Positions 9,308-19,632 of a stretch of DNA of 64,000 nt are shown one piece after another. The DNA is from Spongiihabitans sp965206355. GTDB lineage: Bacteria > Pseudomonadota > Gammaproteobacteria > Arenicellales > Poriferihabitantaceae. The stretch spans positions 1,922,001 to 1,986,000 of the forward strand of contig OZ242212.1 of the NCBI GenBank assembly GCA_965206355.1, written 5' to 3'. A program made the translations under genes and the position numbers. How positions within the stretch are numbered: the first letter of the stretch is position 1; the number at the start of each line of letters is the position of its first letter. The notes below the pieces were generated by a model. It ran no database searches. It saw only the letters and a program-made list of their open reading frames with translations, and was not told the DNA's origin.

Positions 9308-9411
9308 CCCAACATCCCCTCAGGCAACACCAACGCGCCCGTCATCATGATCGGAGAGAAGTGCGCAGACATGGTCAAGGAGACCTGGGGATTGGCGAGA
9401 TGAAGGTCGGC
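9308..9411 (+). repeat. Duplicated 3' end of the GMC oxidoreductase gene
   Basis: 104 bp nearly identical to 9145-9248, covering the last codons and stop of the oxidoreductase. The copies are 59 bp apart. A partial tandem duplication, or a leftover of a second gene copy, would explain it. Confidence 0.9.
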
Positions 9412-9502
9412 TACTGAGGCCATCGTCGGCGACTGAGGTCATCGACTGAGGTCATCGGCTGACCCCACCCTATCGGGTTATACGCCAACACCAAAGCGCC
9501 GG

Positions 9503-9522
9503 ATTCCCACCTGCGCGGGAAT
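9503..9522. repeat. ATTCCC-N8-GGGAAT palindrome
   Basis: Short palindrome of the form ATTCCC, 8 nt, GGGAAT. A similar one with a 7-nt spacer is at 27941. The pattern resembles dispersed dRS3-type repeats known from Neisseria and others. Both lie in GC-rich segments. Confidence 0.5.
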
Positions 9523-9539
9523 GGCGATGAAGGGATGTT

Positions 9540-9606
9540 CCGGATTGCACGCCTCCGGCAAAGCCGGATACCGGATTGCACGCCTCCGGCAAAGCCGGAT
9601 ACCGGA
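9540..9606. repeat. 31-bp tandem repeat with hairpin
   Basis: Two perfect 31-bp units (9540-9570, 9571-9601) and the start of a third, each holding CCGGCAAAGCCGG, which folds as a small hairpin. It lies just past the stop of the GntR gene and may act as a terminator or REP-like element. Confidence 0.7.
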
Positions 9607-9621
9607 TGCGCCCCCTTCCCC

Positions 9622-10365
9622 CTATTCCAGGTTGTTCAAATAATGATGATGCGCCGTATTGCACCGGCTGAGGCGCCATTCCAGCGACACGTTGTCGTGG
9701 CCGATGGCGACGCGGTCTATTTCCAGCAGGGGATGGCCGAATTCGATGTTCAGATGTTTGGCGTCGTGCAGGTCGGCGGGCACCGCTTTTAGCAGCTCGA
9801 TGGCGTTGATGACCGCCAGGTGGAAGTGGGCTTCATAGTAGCGGTATAAGGTGTTGGGCAATTCCGCGGGGGCGTGGTTTTCGAGATCGGCGAAGCGGTT
9901 GGCGGGCAGGGAAATGCGCTCGAAGATGATCGGGTCACCGCCCAGGGTGCGCACCCGGGCGATGCGGATCACCCGCTCGTTTTTGTCGAGACGCAGTTTG
10001 CGCCGTTCCAGGGTAGCGGCGCGGTTCTTGGAGAAGGCCACCACGCTGCTGTCCGGCAGGGTGCGGTGGCCGTTGTCGTCGGCGATGTGGAAAAAGTGAA
10101 ACAGCGCACGGTCTACGGTATGGGTCGCGACGTAGGTACCCTTGCCCTGCTGGCGCACCAGCAGGTTCTGGGCGGTGAGTTCATCCAGCGCCTTCCTGAC
10201 CGTGCCCTGGCTAACCCCGAACAGGGCCGCCAGACGCGGCTCGCTGGGCAGCAAATCCCCCGGTTTGAACTGATTTTTCGCCATCCGATCCAGTATCAGA
10301 GTCTTGACCTGGGTATACAGGGGCCGGAAATCGGCAATGCTGGCGGGGTTTTCGGGGGTTTTCAT
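9622..10365 (-). CDS. GntR/HutC-type transcriptional regulator
   Basis: 247-aa regulator. Residues of about 12-75 form the winged helix of GntR proteins (YTQVKTLILDRM, GDLLPSEPRLAALFGVS, QGTVRKALDELTAQNLLVRQ, GKGTYV). The C-terminal half is a UTRA-type ligand domain of the HutC subfamily (RIARVRTLGGDPIIFERISLP). It is divergent from suyA across about 130 bp that hold a palindrome and a tandem repeat, so it probably senses the sulfonate or a downstream metabolite and controls the operon. Its ligand is inferred from context only. Confidence 0.92.
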   Translation of the reverse strand: MKTPENPASIADFRPLYTQVKTLILDRMAKNQFKPGDLLPSEPRLAALFGVSQGTVRKALDELTAQNLLVRQQGKGTYVATHTVDRALFHFFHIADDNGHRTLPDSSVVAFSKNRAATLERRKLRLDKNERVIRIARVRTLGGDPIIFERISLPANRFADLENHAPAELPNTLYRYYEAHFHLAVINAIELLKAVPADLHDAKHLNIEFGHPLLEIDRVAIGHDNVSLEWRLSRCNTAHHHYLNNLE

Positions 10366-10449
10366 GGAGCGGTTTTGATGGATATATTGATGGGTGGAGG
10401 TTTGCGCAGTGCTTTACATCGGCGTACGGTATTGCTAAAGTTACCGAAT

Positions 10450-10480
10450 TCTTATATAAGATACAAGAAAGATACAAGAA
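10450..10480. promoter_or_regulatory. Candidate operator between the GntR gene and suyA
   Basis: A perfect 12-bp palindrome TCTTATATAAGA (10450-10461) overlaps by three bases two head-to-tail copies of AGATACAAGAA (10459-10469 and 10470-10480). The block ends 7 bp before the AGGAG ribosome binding site of suyA. AT-rich palindromes of this kind are typical GntR-family sites, so this is the likely binding place of the adjacent regulator. Confidence 0.55.
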
Positions 10481-10497
10481 TTTTTTAGGAGAGTGAA

Positions 10498-10836
10498 GTG
10501 AATAAGGTCGCCGACAAGCGCAAAACCGAAGGAGCCGAGCGCGCCGAAACCACCGCCCCGGACTTTCTGGTGCACGATGAACAGGACCACGTGGGCGTGG
10601 TGGTGGTGGAAGGCGTGGAGGCCGGGCAGGTGGTCGCCGGCTGGGTAATGGACAGCGACCGCAGCGTTGCCATCCAAACCCTGGAGCCCATTCCCCTGGG
10701 GCACAAGATCGCCCTGCGGGACATCGCCGGGGGCGACGACGTCATCAAATACGGCGAAGTCATTGGCCGCGCCGCCGCCGATATTCCCACCGGCAGTCAC
10801 CTGCACGTCCACAATACCAAAACCAAAAAGTGGTAA
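10498..10836 (+). CDS. suyA: Sulfolactate sulfo-lyase small subunit (SAF domain)
   Basis: 112-aa protein of the UxaA/SuyA small-subunit type with a SAF-like domain (DFLVHDEQDHVGVVVVEGVEAG, LEPIPLGHKIALRDIAGGD, GEVIGRAAADIPTGSHLHVHN). With SuyB it would split (R)-3-sulfolactate into pyruvate and sulfite. GTG at 10498 is chosen because AGGAG lies 6 nt upstream. Small subunits of altronate or galactarate dehydratase share the fold. The DHPS-type neighbours are what favour SuyA. Confidence 0.82.
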   Translation: MNKVADKRKTEGAERAETTAPDFLVHDEQDHVGVVVVEGVEAGQVVAGWVMDSDRSVAIQTLEPIPLGHKIALRDIAGGDDVIKYGEVIGRAAADIPTGSHLHVHNTKTKKW

Positions 10837-10838
10837 CC

Positions 10839-12014
10839 ATGAACCGGAAGATACCCAACATCCTCGGCTTCAAGCGCGAAAACGGTCGCGTCGGCATCCG
10901 CAATCACGTGCTCATCCTGCCGCTGGACGACCTTTCCAACGCCGCCTGCGAGGCGGTGGCCAACAACATCCAGGGAACCCTGGCGATTCCCCACGCTTAC
11001 GGGCGGCTGCAATTCGGCGAGGATCTGGATCTGCATTTCCGTACCCTCATCGGCACCGGCGCCAGTCCCAACGTGGCGGCGGTGGTGGTCATCGGCATCG
11101 AGCCGGAATGGACCCAGGTGATCGTCGACGGCATCGCCAAAACCGGCAAGCCGGTGAGCGGTTTTTCCATCGAGCGCCACGGCGACATCGACACCATCGC
11201 CCGGGCCAGCCGCGCCGCCAAAGAATACGTCCACATCGCTTCGGAACACCAGCGCCAGGAATGTCCGTTATCGACCATCTGGGTGTCCCATAAATGCGGC
11301 GAATCCGACACCACTTCCGGCATCGCCGCCAACCCGGCGGTGGGAAACTTCGTGGACAAGACCGACGCTATGGGGCTTACCAACTGCTTCAGCGAAACCT
11401 CCGAGATCACCGGCGCCGAACACATCTGCCGCACGCGCGGCGTCAACCAGGAAGTGGGTGATAAGTGGTACGCCACCTGGAAAGCTTATATGGACGAAGT
11501 CATCGAGCCCCACAAGACCTCGGATTTATCCGACAGCCAGCCCACCAAGGGCAACATCGCCGGCGGCCTGACCACCATCGAGGAGAAAGCCCTCGGCAAC
11601 CTGCAGAAAATCGGCAAAACCGCCCGCTACATTGACGTGCTGAAACCCGCCGAGACCCCGGCCAAAGGCCCGGGGCTATACTTCATGGACACTTCCTCCG
11701 CCGCCGCCGAATGCGTGACCCTGAAGGCTGCCGCCGGTTTTGTAGTGCACTGCTTCCCCACCGGCCAGGGCAACATCATCGGCCATCCCACCGAGCCGGT
11801 CATCAAGATCACCGCCAATCCGCGCACCATCCGCACCATGGGCGAACACGTGGACGTGGATGTATCGGCGATTTTGCGGCGCGAGATGAGCATGGACGAA
11901 GCCGGGGATGCGCTCTTGGATATGGTGATCCGAACCTGCAACGGCCGCCTGAGCGCGGCCGAGGTGCTGGGACACCGGGAGTTTGTGCTGACCAAGTTAT
12001 ACCGCAGTGCTTGA
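10839..12014 (+). CDS. suyB: Sulfolactate sulfo-lyase large subunit (UxaA family)
   Basis: 391-aa catalytic subunit of the altronate dehydratase/sulfo-lyase family. It has the opening GFKRENGRVGIRNHV, then HAYGRLQFGEDLDLHFRTLIGTGASPNVAAVVVIG, SHKCGESDTTSGIAANPAVG and GNIAGGLTTIEEKALGN. Conserved Cys and His/Glu positions for an iron-sulfur or metal centre are visible in SHKCGESD. ATG at 10839 is preferred over GTG at 10830, since family members begin shortly before the GFKRENG motif. The gene follows suyA almost without a gap. Sulfite release implies a need for sulfite export or oxidation, but no such gene is in the island. Confidence 0.82.
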   Translation: MNRKIPNILGFKRENGRVGIRNHVLILPLDDLSNAACEAVANNIQGTLAIPHAYGRLQFGEDLDLHFRTLIGTGASPNVAAVVVIGIEPEWTQVIVDGIAKTGKPVSGFSIERHGDIDTIARASRAAKEYVHIASEHQRQECPLSTIWVSHKCGESDTTSGIAANPAVGNFVDKTDAMGLTNCFSETSEITGAEHICRTRGVNQEVGDKWYATWKAYMDEVIEPHKTSDLSDSQPTKGNIAGGLTTIEEKALGNLQKIGKTARYIDVLKPAETPAKGPGLYFMDTSSAAAECVTLKAAAGFVVHCFPTGQGNIIGHPTEPVIKITANPRTIRTMGEHVDVDVSAILRREMSMDEAGDALLDMVIRTCNGRLSAAEVLGHREFVLTKLYRSA

Positions 12015-12052
12015 TTCGTGCCGCCCGACGGCGATGCAACTGGGGAACAACG

Positions 12053-12089
12053 TTCAGCGGCTGAGTCGCTAATCTGCTAAGCCGCTGAA
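12053..12089 (+). terminator. Hairpin between suyB and the TRAP genes
   Basis: Ten-base-pair stem TTCAGCGGCT / AGCCGCTGAA with a 17-nt loop, 38 bp after the suyB stop. There is no U-run, so it may slow transcription, protect mRNA or mark a processing site. Confidence 0.35.
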
Positions 12090-12134
12090 TTCCGAGTATC
12101 AAATTACTACTTTTACCAACCGAGGAGAACTACG

Positions 12135-13232
12135 ATGTTAAAACCTATCAACCTGTTCACAGGCGCAGTCATCGGCCTGTCCATGCTGGCAAGCGGCGCG
12201 ACCTTCGCCCAAGTAAAAATCCGCGTACAGTCGGTGTTGCCGACCAAGGCCGATGAAATCGTGATGGTCAAAGATTTCGCCGCCAACGTGGCCGCCCTCA
12301 CCAACGGCGAAGTCCAGATTGAAGTGCTGCCCGACGGCGCCATCGTCAGCGGCCGGGATATTCTGGATGCGGTCGATAAAGGGCTGGTGGAAGCCGGCTT
12401 CGCATGGACCCATTACTGGTCGGGCAAACATCCGGCCGCCATGCTGTTCGGCTCACCCGTTGCCGGCGCTGGTGTCGGCATCGACAACATCGCCTTCATA
12501 TCGTGGTACATGAACGGCGGCGGGCGCGAACTCTACAACCAGCTGTGGGATGAAATGGACCTCAACATCAAGGGTCTGATGCTGCAACCGGTCGGCCCGG
12601 AGGCGCTCGGCTGGTTCAAAGAACCCATCAACAGCATGGACGACTTCCGCCAATACCGCTTCCGCACACCGCCGGGAATTCCGGGTCAGACCTACAAGGA
12701 CATCGGCGTGGCGTCGGTGGCTATGGGTGGCGGCGACATCCTGCCGGCGCTGGAAAAAGGCGTGATTGACGCCGCCGAGTGGTGCTGTCCGAAACCCGAC
12801 AGCGTGTTCGGCTTCCAGAAAGTGTTGAAGCATTACTATCTGCAAGGACTGCATCAGGTGGTAGTGAACGCCGACATGTACATCAACAAAGACGTGTGGA
12901 ACAAACTCACCGACCATCAGAAAAAAGCGATGGAAGTGGCCGCCGACGCATCCTTGATTCGCTCGCTTTCCTACCGCATCTTCGAGAACGGCAAAGCCCT
13001 CAAGGATCTCACCGAAAATCACGGCGTGATTCTGCACGACACCCCGGCGGATTACTTCCCGGCCTACATGAACGCCGCCAAAGCCAGCATCGCGAAAAAC
13101 GCCGATGAAAACGCGTTCTTCAAACAGGTCTGGGAGTCCCAAAAAGCCTTCGCTGAAATCGCCGTGCCGTTCTGGGCCGGCGCACAAACCTCCAACGCCA
13201 AACTGGGCAAGGCGTTTGCGGATAGTCAGTAA
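12135..13232 (+). CDS. TRAP transporter substrate-binding protein (DctP family), probable DHPS binder
   Basis: Periplasmic solute receptor of 365 aa. Residues 1-25 are a signal peptide (hydrophobic core, ATFAQ cleavage site). The body has family features such as VQSVLPTKADEIVMVKDFA, YRFRTPPGIPGQTYKDIG and the ligand-binding Arg region. A GAGGAG site lies 5-6 nt before the ATG. It fits the HpsKLM-type uptake system of DHPS degraders, with specificity inferred from the operon. A strong terminator follows, which should make receptor mRNA more abundant than that of the membrane subunits. Confidence 0.88.
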   Translation: MLKPINLFTGAVIGLSMLASGATFAQVKIRVQSVLPTKADEIVMVKDFAANVAALTNGEVQIEVLPDGAIVSGRDILDAVDKGLVEAGFAWTHYWSGKHPAAMLFGSPVAGAGVGIDNIAFISWYMNGGGRELYNQLWDEMDLNIKGLMLQPVGPEALGWFKEPINSMDDFRQYRFRTPPGIPGQTYKDIGVASVAMGGGDILPALEKGVIDAAEWCCPKPDSVFGFQKVLKHYYLQGLHQVVVNADMYINKDVWNKLTDHQKKAMEVAADASLIRSLSYRIFENGKALKDLTENHGVILHDTPADYFPAYMNAAKASIAKNADENAFFKQVWESQKAFAEIAVPFWAGAQTSNAKLGKAFADSQ

Positions 13233-13250
13233 TCACCCTCCCTCAATCAG

Positions 13251-13286
13251 CGGGCCTCGGTGCTTCTGAGGCCCGTCGATTTTTTT
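13251..13286 (+). terminator. Rho-independent terminator between the TRAP receptor and membrane genes
   Basis: Stem CGGGCCTC / GAGGCCCG with a 9-nt loop, followed by TCGA and seven T. It sits 18 bp after the receptor stop and 45 bp before the DctQ start. Partial read-through would give the usual excess of binding protein. Confidence 0.8.
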
Positions 13287-13330
13287 ACCCCCGCGGAGAA
13301 AACGATAATACCATCCGGCAATCCCGCGCA

Positions 13331-13944
13331 ATGCCCGAACAAATAAATCCCGCCGACCTCGAGATCGCCGACGAGTTGATCGCCGAGCGGCGCAGCGCCG
13401 AGCCCGGCAAGCTGCCGGAGGATATGCCAAGCTGGATGGCCGCGACCATCACCTACATAGACACCATGAGTTTGTGGGTCGGGCGCGTGGTGTGCTGGAT
13501 GCTGGTGCCGATGTGCGTGGCCATGGTCTACGAGGTCATCGCGCGCAAGTATTTTCTCGCCCCCACCATGTGGGCCTACGACATCAGCCGAATGTTCTAC
13601 GGCGCGCTGTTCATGCTCGGCGCGGGCTACGCGCTCTCCCGTGGCGTGCACATCCGCGCCGACTTCCTGTATCGCAACTGGTCGGCGCGCACCCAGGGGC
13701 TGGTGGACACGCTGCTGTACCTCGGCTTTTACTTCCCCGGCCTGCTGGTGTTCCTGTGGACTTCCATCGACTACGCCTGGGTTTCCATCGAGCGCAGCGA
13801 GCGCGGTATGGACACCGCGTGGATGCCCTACATGGGGCCGATCAAGTCGGCGCTGCCGGTGGGCGCGGTGTTGCTGTTAATTCAAGGCGTGTCGGAAACC
13901 TTGAAAAGCGGTTACGCCGCATACAAAGGCCGGTGGCCGGTTTG

Positions 13945-13945
<1 letters not shown>
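13331..13945 (+). CDS. TRAP transporter small membrane subunit (DctQ family)
   Basis: 204 aa with a hydrophilic N-terminal extension of about 45 residues and four predicted membrane helices. Family features include YEVIARKYFLAPTMWAYDISRM, GAGYALSRGVHIRADFLY and DYAWVSIERSER. It pairs with the large DctM subunit in Na+-driven uptake. Its TGA overlaps the ATG of the next gene (TGATG), indicating coupled translation. Confidence 0.88.
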
Positions 13946-15294
<1,349 letters not shown>

Positions 15295-15344
15295 CCCCCT
15301 GAAACCAAAACAGCGGCGACACGCCGCCTTCCCAAGCAAGCAAA

Positions 15345-16658
15345 ATGTCTATCGAAATCATAAAACGCGCCAGCAAATCCCCCGCCACCGGCGAAGATCA
15401 TACTCGTGACACCGTGCAACAAATGTTGCGGGAAATAGAGCAGGACGGCGAGCAGCGCGTGCGCGAATACGCCCGCAAACTGGACGGCTGGGAAAAGGAC
15501 ATCGTGGTCAGCGGCGAGGAGATTGACGCGGCAAGCGCGGCGCTGCCAGCGCGGATTCGACAAGACATCGAGTTTTCCCATACCCGCGTCAAAGCGTTCG
15601 CCGAGGCGCAACTCGCCAGCATGGGCGAGTTTGAAACCGAATTGTCGCCGGGGCTGTTCGCCGGCCAGCGGCTGGTGGCGGTGAACACCGCCGGCTGTTA
15701 CGTGCCCGGCGGACGCTACGCGCACATCGCTTCGGCGATCATGAGCATCACCACCGCCAAGGTCGCCGGCGTGCGGCACATCGTCGCCTGCTCCCCGGCG
15801 AGCAAGGAACGCGGCGTGCATCCGGCGATTCTGTACGCCGCCAACCTCGCTGGCGCCGATTCCATCCTCGCCCTGGGCGGCGTGCAGGGCATCGCCGCTT
15901 TGGCGTTCGGCTATTTCACCGGCCACAAAGCCGACATCCTGGTGGGCCCCGGCAATCGCTTCGTAGCCGAGGCCAAGCGCATTTTATTCGGGCGAGTGGG
16001 CATCGACCTGTTCGCCGGGCCCACGGAAATTCTGGTCATCGCCGATGAGAGCGCCGATGCGGATTTGGTGGCATCGGACCTGGTCGGCCAGGCCGAGCAC
16101 GGGCCGGACTCGCCGGCCTGGCTGGTAACCACTTCCGCGCAGCTGGCGAAGGACGTCATGGAGCGCGTGCCCGGTTATATCGCGCGGCTGCCCGAGCCCA
16201 ACCGCGCAGCGGCACAAAACGCGTGGCGGGATTACGGCGAGGTGGTGGTGACGGACAGCGACGCCGAAGCGCTGCGGGTCAGCGATGAATACGCGCCGGA
16301 GCATCTGGAAGTGCATTGCCAAAACCTCGATTGGTGGCTGCAAAACCTCACCAACTACGGCTCGCTGTTCCTCGGCGAGGAAACCACCGTGGCCTACGGC
16401 GACAAGTGCTCCGGCACCAACCACATCCTGCCCACCAAAGGCGCCGCGCGCTACACCGGCGGGCTGAGCGTCAGCAAATTCATCAAAGTGCTGACCTGGC
16501 AGCGGATGACCGCCCAGGCCAACCGCGAAGTGGGCGCAGTAACCGCGCGCATCTCCCGCTCCGAAGGCATGCACGGCCACGCCCTCACCGGCGACGACCG
16601 ACTGGCCAAATACTTCCCGGACGAGACATTCGACCTCGGCGCCGATTCGGGCGCTTGA
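15345..16658 (+). CDS. hpsN: HisD-like dehydrogenase, probable sulfopropanediol 3-dehydrogenase
   Basis: 437-aa member of the histidinol dehydrogenase family. The signature IDLFAGPTEILVIAD runs into VASDLVGQAEHG, whose Gln and His are zinc ligands. YAPEHLEVH holds the catalytic Glu-His, YGDKCSGTNHILPT the Asp ligand and HGHAL the last His ligand. There are no other his genes nearby. Its place between a TRAP transporter and DHPS-type dehydrogenases, in an operon with suyAB, points to HpsN, which oxidises (R)-DHPS to (R)-sulfolactate with two NAD+. A true histidinol dehydrogenase is the alternative. Confidence 0.8.
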   Translation: MSIEIIKRASKSPATGEDHTRDTVQQMLREIEQDGEQRVREYARKLDGWEKDIVVSGEEIDAASAALPARIRQDIEFSHTRVKAFAEAQLASMGEFETELSPGLFAGQRLVAVNTAGCYVPGGRYAHIASAIMSITTAKVAGVRHIVACSPASKERGVHPAILYAANLAGADSILALGGVQGIAALAFGYFTGHKADILVGPGNRFVAEAKRILFGRVGIDLFAGPTEILVIADESADADLVASDLVGQAEHGPDSPAWLVTTSAQLAKDVMERVPGYIARLPEPNRAAAQNAWRDYGEVVVTDSDAEALRVSDEYAPEHLEVHCQNLDWWLQNLTNYGSLFLGEETTVAYGDKCSGTNHILPTKGAARYTGGLSVSKFIKVLTWQRMTAQANREVGAVTARISRSEGMHGHALTGDDRLAKYFPDETFDLGADSGA

Positions 16659-16715
16659 TCAGGAAGCGCGCGGATTCAGCGGATTGAGGATCGAGAATCG
16701 AGGCTCGATAGCGCC

Positions 16716-17483
16716 GTGAATATTCAATCCCAATTCGGCCTTGACCACCGGGTCATGGTGGTGGCCGGTGCGAGCAGCGGCATTGGCCGGGGCATGGCGG
16801 GCTTCCTCGCCGCCGCCGGGGCGTCGGTGGTGCTGGTGGCACGGCGCGAGGCGGAACTGCAAAGCGCCGCCGAAGCAATTCACGCCGCCGGCGGCAAGGC
16901 CGCGGTGGTGGCCGCCGACCTCACCGACTTCGCCGGTGTCGCCGATGTGGCCCGGCAATGCGAGGCGGCATTCGGCAAGGTGGACGGCGTGGTCAATGCC
17001 ACGGGCGTCAACCTGCGCCAGCCGGTGGAGGAAATCACCGTGGCGGACTGGAATCACACCATGCACCTCAACCTGTCCGCGCCGTTTTTTTTCAGCCGCG
17101 AGTTCGTGGGCGGCATGAAACAACGCGGCTACGGACGCATCATCAACATCGCATCCCTGCAATCCGCCCGCGCCGACATCAACGGCCTCGCCTACGGCGC
17201 CGCCAAGGGCGGGGTCTGCCAACTCACGCGGGCTATGGCTGAAGCGTGGTCGCGGCATCGCATCACCTGCAACGCCATCGCCCCCGGCTTCTTCCCGACC
17301 CGCCTGACCAAAGCGATTTTTGACGACCCCAAAAAAGCCGCCGAGCGCGCCGCGCGCACCGCCATCGGGCGCAACGGCGAGCTGACCGATCTGTTCGGTG
17401 CCACGGTTTTCTTCGCCTCCCCGGCGAGCGGCTACATCACCGGCCAGACGCTGTTCGTGGACGGCGGCTACACGGCGAAATAA
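16716..17483 (+). CDS. hpsO: Short-chain dehydrogenase, probable DHPS 2-dehydrogenase
   Basis: 255-aa classical SDR. The NAD(P) motif is GASSGIGRGM, the usual NNAG is NATG, and the catalytic set is Ser in NIASLQSA with YGAAK. GQTLFVDGGYTAK closes the protein. The start is GTG at 16716. In DHPS degraders HpsO and HpsP interconvert the two enantiomers through the 2-keto compound, and this gene holds that place after hpsN. The symbol rests on synteny, since SDR sequence alone does not give substrate. Confidence 0.7.
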   Translation: MNIQSQFGLDHRVMVVAGASSGIGRGMAGFLAAAGASVVLVARREAELQSAAEAIHAAGGKAAVVAADLTDFAGVADVARQCEAAFGKVDGVVNATGVNLRQPVEEITVADWNHTMHLNLSAPFFFSREFVGGMKQRGYGRIINIASLQSARADINGLAYGAAKGGVCQLTRAMAEAWSRHRITCNAIAPGFFPTRLTKAIFDDPKKAAERAARTAIGRNGELTDLFGATVFFASPASGYITGQTLFVDGGYTAK

Positions 17484-17744
17484 TCAGGAGAATCAGGGAA
17501 TTATGTATTCGGCATACCACTTTTGCCCTGGCCGCCCCGTGCCGCCATACCCGCATATACCCACATATACCCGCGCCTTGAAGGGAGGCGGGAGTCCCGT
17601 AAAACTAACCACCAAGCCCATCGTCCGACTTCGCCGGGTTCCCTTGAAACTGGTTTCCCGCCGGTCCGGGAATGGGCATAGCGGGTGCGGGAATTTCGGC
17701 GTGCCGCTGCCTCCGCCTCCGCCCCTGATTTTGGTACACCTGCC

Positions 17745-18746
17745 ATGAAAGCCCTGGTCTACACCGCCAACGAGGAGATGACCTACCGGGACGAGCCGGC
17801 GCCCCAACCCGGCGCCGGGGAGGCGCTGGTCGCCATCCATTCGGTGGGCATCTGCGGCTCGGATATGCACGCCTACCTCGGCCACGACCCCCGTCGGGTG
17901 CCGCCCCTGATTCTCGGTCACGAAGCCGTCGGCAGCGTCATTGAGGGCGCGCAAGCGGGTGCCCAGGTGGTGCTAAACCCGCTGATTACCTGCGGCAAAT
18001 GCGCCGAGTGCCTGGGCGGGCGACAAAACCTGTGCGCGCGGCGGGAATTGATCGGCATGCGCCGCCCCGGCGCGTTTGCCGAGCAGATCGCCATCCCCGA
18101 AACCAACCTGATCCCGGTACCGACCAACCTGAGCGCCCACAAAGCCGCCCTCACCGAGCCCGGCGCCACCGCACTACACGCGGTCGGACTTGCGGAAAAA
18201 GCCCTGGCGCGACCGGTCAGCGAAGCCCGCGCGCTGGTGTTCGGCGCTGGTTCCGTGGGCCTGCTGACGGCGCTGATTCTGCTGGACAAAGGCGTCGGCG
18301 AAGTTCATCTCGCCGAAACCAACGCGCTGCGCCGGGACACCGCAGCCCTGGCCGGCGCGGCTGGCCTGAACGGCAGCGTTTTTGATCCGCTTGCTGCGCC
18401 CCCCGAAGGCGACGCTTTCGACGCCGTATTCGACGCCGTGGGCAACGCCCACACCCGCCGCGCCGCCGTGGAATGCGCGCGCCCCGGCTCGGTGATCGTG
18501 CACATCGGCCTGGCGGACGCCGAAGGCCAACTCGACGTGCGCAAGATGACCTTGCAGGAAATCACCTTCATCGGTTGTTACACCTACACCCCCACGGATT
18601 TGCGCGTCACCCTGAACAAACTCCACTGCGGCGCCCTGGGGGACCTGAAATGGATCGAACAACGCCCACTCGCCGACGGCGCCGGCGCTTTCAAGGAACT
18701 GCTGGCGGGGGACTGCGCGGCGGCCAAAGTCGTGTTACGGATTTGA
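17745..18746 (+). CDS. hpsP: Zinc-dependent medium-chain dehydrogenase, probable second DHPS 2-dehydrogenase
   Basis: 333-aa alcohol dehydrogenase. GICGSDMHAYLGHD and LGHEAVG give the catalytic zinc site, CGKCAECLGGRQNLC the structural zinc site, and VFGAGSVGLLTALILL the NAD-binding fold. ATG at 17745 gives the usual MKALVYT-type N-terminus, and the frame open upstream to 17685 is not needed. It would act with the SDR in racemising DHPS through the 2-keto form. About 260 bp of GC-rich, palindrome-rich DNA with no convincing gene precedes it, so it may have its own promoter. Confidence 0.75.
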   Translation: MKALVYTANEEMTYRDEPAPQPGAGEALVAIHSVGICGSDMHAYLGHDPRRVPPLILGHEAVGSVIEGAQAGAQVVLNPLITCGKCAECLGGRQNLCARRELIGMRRPGAFAEQIAIPETNLIPVPTNLSAHKAALTEPGATALHAVGLAEKALARPVSEARALVFGAGSVGLLTALILLDKGVGEVHLAETNALRRDTAALAGAAGLNGSVFDPLAAPPEGDAFDAVFDAVGNAHTRRAAVECARPGSVIVHIGLADAEGQLDVRKMTLQEITFIGCYTYTPTDLRVTLNKLHCGALGDLKWIEQRPLADGAGAFKELLAGDCAAAKVVLRI

Positions 18747-18936
18747 GTTCCCCTGCCGGCGGAAGCCTGCAGCAGGTTGGTGCCGGAAACCGCACCCGCG
18801 CCTCCTCAGCGCCACCAACCTCAGCGCCACCATCCCCAAGCATCAGCGCCACCAGCCCGCCATCTCGCGCGCCAATGACCCGCTGCTGAAAACCCGCCCA
18901 GTGCCCGGCATCACGCCCCAAGTAACGGGTTGGGTA

Positions 18937-19266
18937 TCAAACCAGCATCGCTTTTAGCACTTCATTCCACCCCAGCGCGAGGTTGTTGCGGTTGTATCCG
19001 CCGCCGCCCATGGCGATGATGCGGCCATTGCAGAACTCGTCGGCGAGCGCCACCAGGCGTTTGGCGGCGTAGCCGTGGGCCGCGGGAGAGAAGCGCAGAT
19101 GGGTGATGGGATCGCCGTCGATGCTGTCGGCGCCAGCTTGCAGAGCGGTGACGGTGACCGCCAGTTGTGCAGCGCTCATCGGCAGTTGGTGGTGATCTTT
19201 GCGGGTTTTGTAATCGACCCGGCCGAGTTTCGGCCGGTAATGACCAATATTGATACGGTGTTTCAC
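18937..19266 (-). pseudogene. C-terminal fragment of an HDAC/AcuC-family deacetylase
   Basis: From about residue 43 the frame reads LQAGADSIDGDPITHLRFS, then RLVALADEFCNGRIIAMGGGGYN and GWNEVLKAML, the C-terminal third of histone-deacetylase-like amidohydrolases. The catalytic His and Asp regions that should precede it are absent, and the first 40 residues do not resemble the family. It is a truncated remnant at the right edge of the intact operon. Confidence 0.75.
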
Positions 19267-19632
19267 TGGTAGCCATCAAAACTCAAGCGATTACGATTGA
19301 CAGAATTGCGGGAGTATCACCAGTTGGCGTTGGAACGGTCAAGGTGAATGACGCTTGCGCCAGAAAGGGCAGCTTGGGGTGCGGGGGATTAATCGCTGAT
19401 GGCAAACGCCATTTGGATAAAGGTGGCAATGATGAATACAGCCAGACCCGCTCCTGCGGCCAGCCACAAAGCGATGTCCAGAAGGCGCTGCAAAACCTCG
19501 GCAGTAAAGGCCAGGCCGTTCAGCGCATGAAGGCATTGGAGACTCGCCTTGGTCAATCCGCTGCTGAAATGGACAAGGCCACTAAACGCACGGCTGAACT
19601 GGGCCAGACGCTGGTAGCCGCCGCCTGAAAAA
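19267..19632. other. Unassigned GC-rich stretch
   Basis: No convincing gene. The plus strand from 19344 encodes a helical, Lys/Glu/Ala-rich stretch (ALETRLGQSAAEMDKA) that could be a scrap of a phage tail-tape protein. The minus strand has a hydrophobic segment near 19400. Neither is complete, and I see no start or ribosome binding site to decide between them. Confidence 0.35.

Noticed and set aside
13474..13944. Upstream extension of the DctM frame giving 606 aa
   Set aside because: The added part overlaps DctQ in another frame and is Arg/Gly/His-rich nonsense. The ATG overlapping the DctQ stop gives the family length.
15345..16658. Histidinol dehydrogenase of the histidine pathway
   Set aside because: No other his gene is adjacent, hisG is 40 kb away, and the neighbours are sulfonate transport and sulfo-lyase genes. 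Not fully excluded by sequence alone.
17484..17744. Pro/Arg-rich frame before the zinc dehydrogenase
   Set aside because: Low-complexity product with no domain or ribosome binding site. The stretch is palindrome-rich intergenic DNA.
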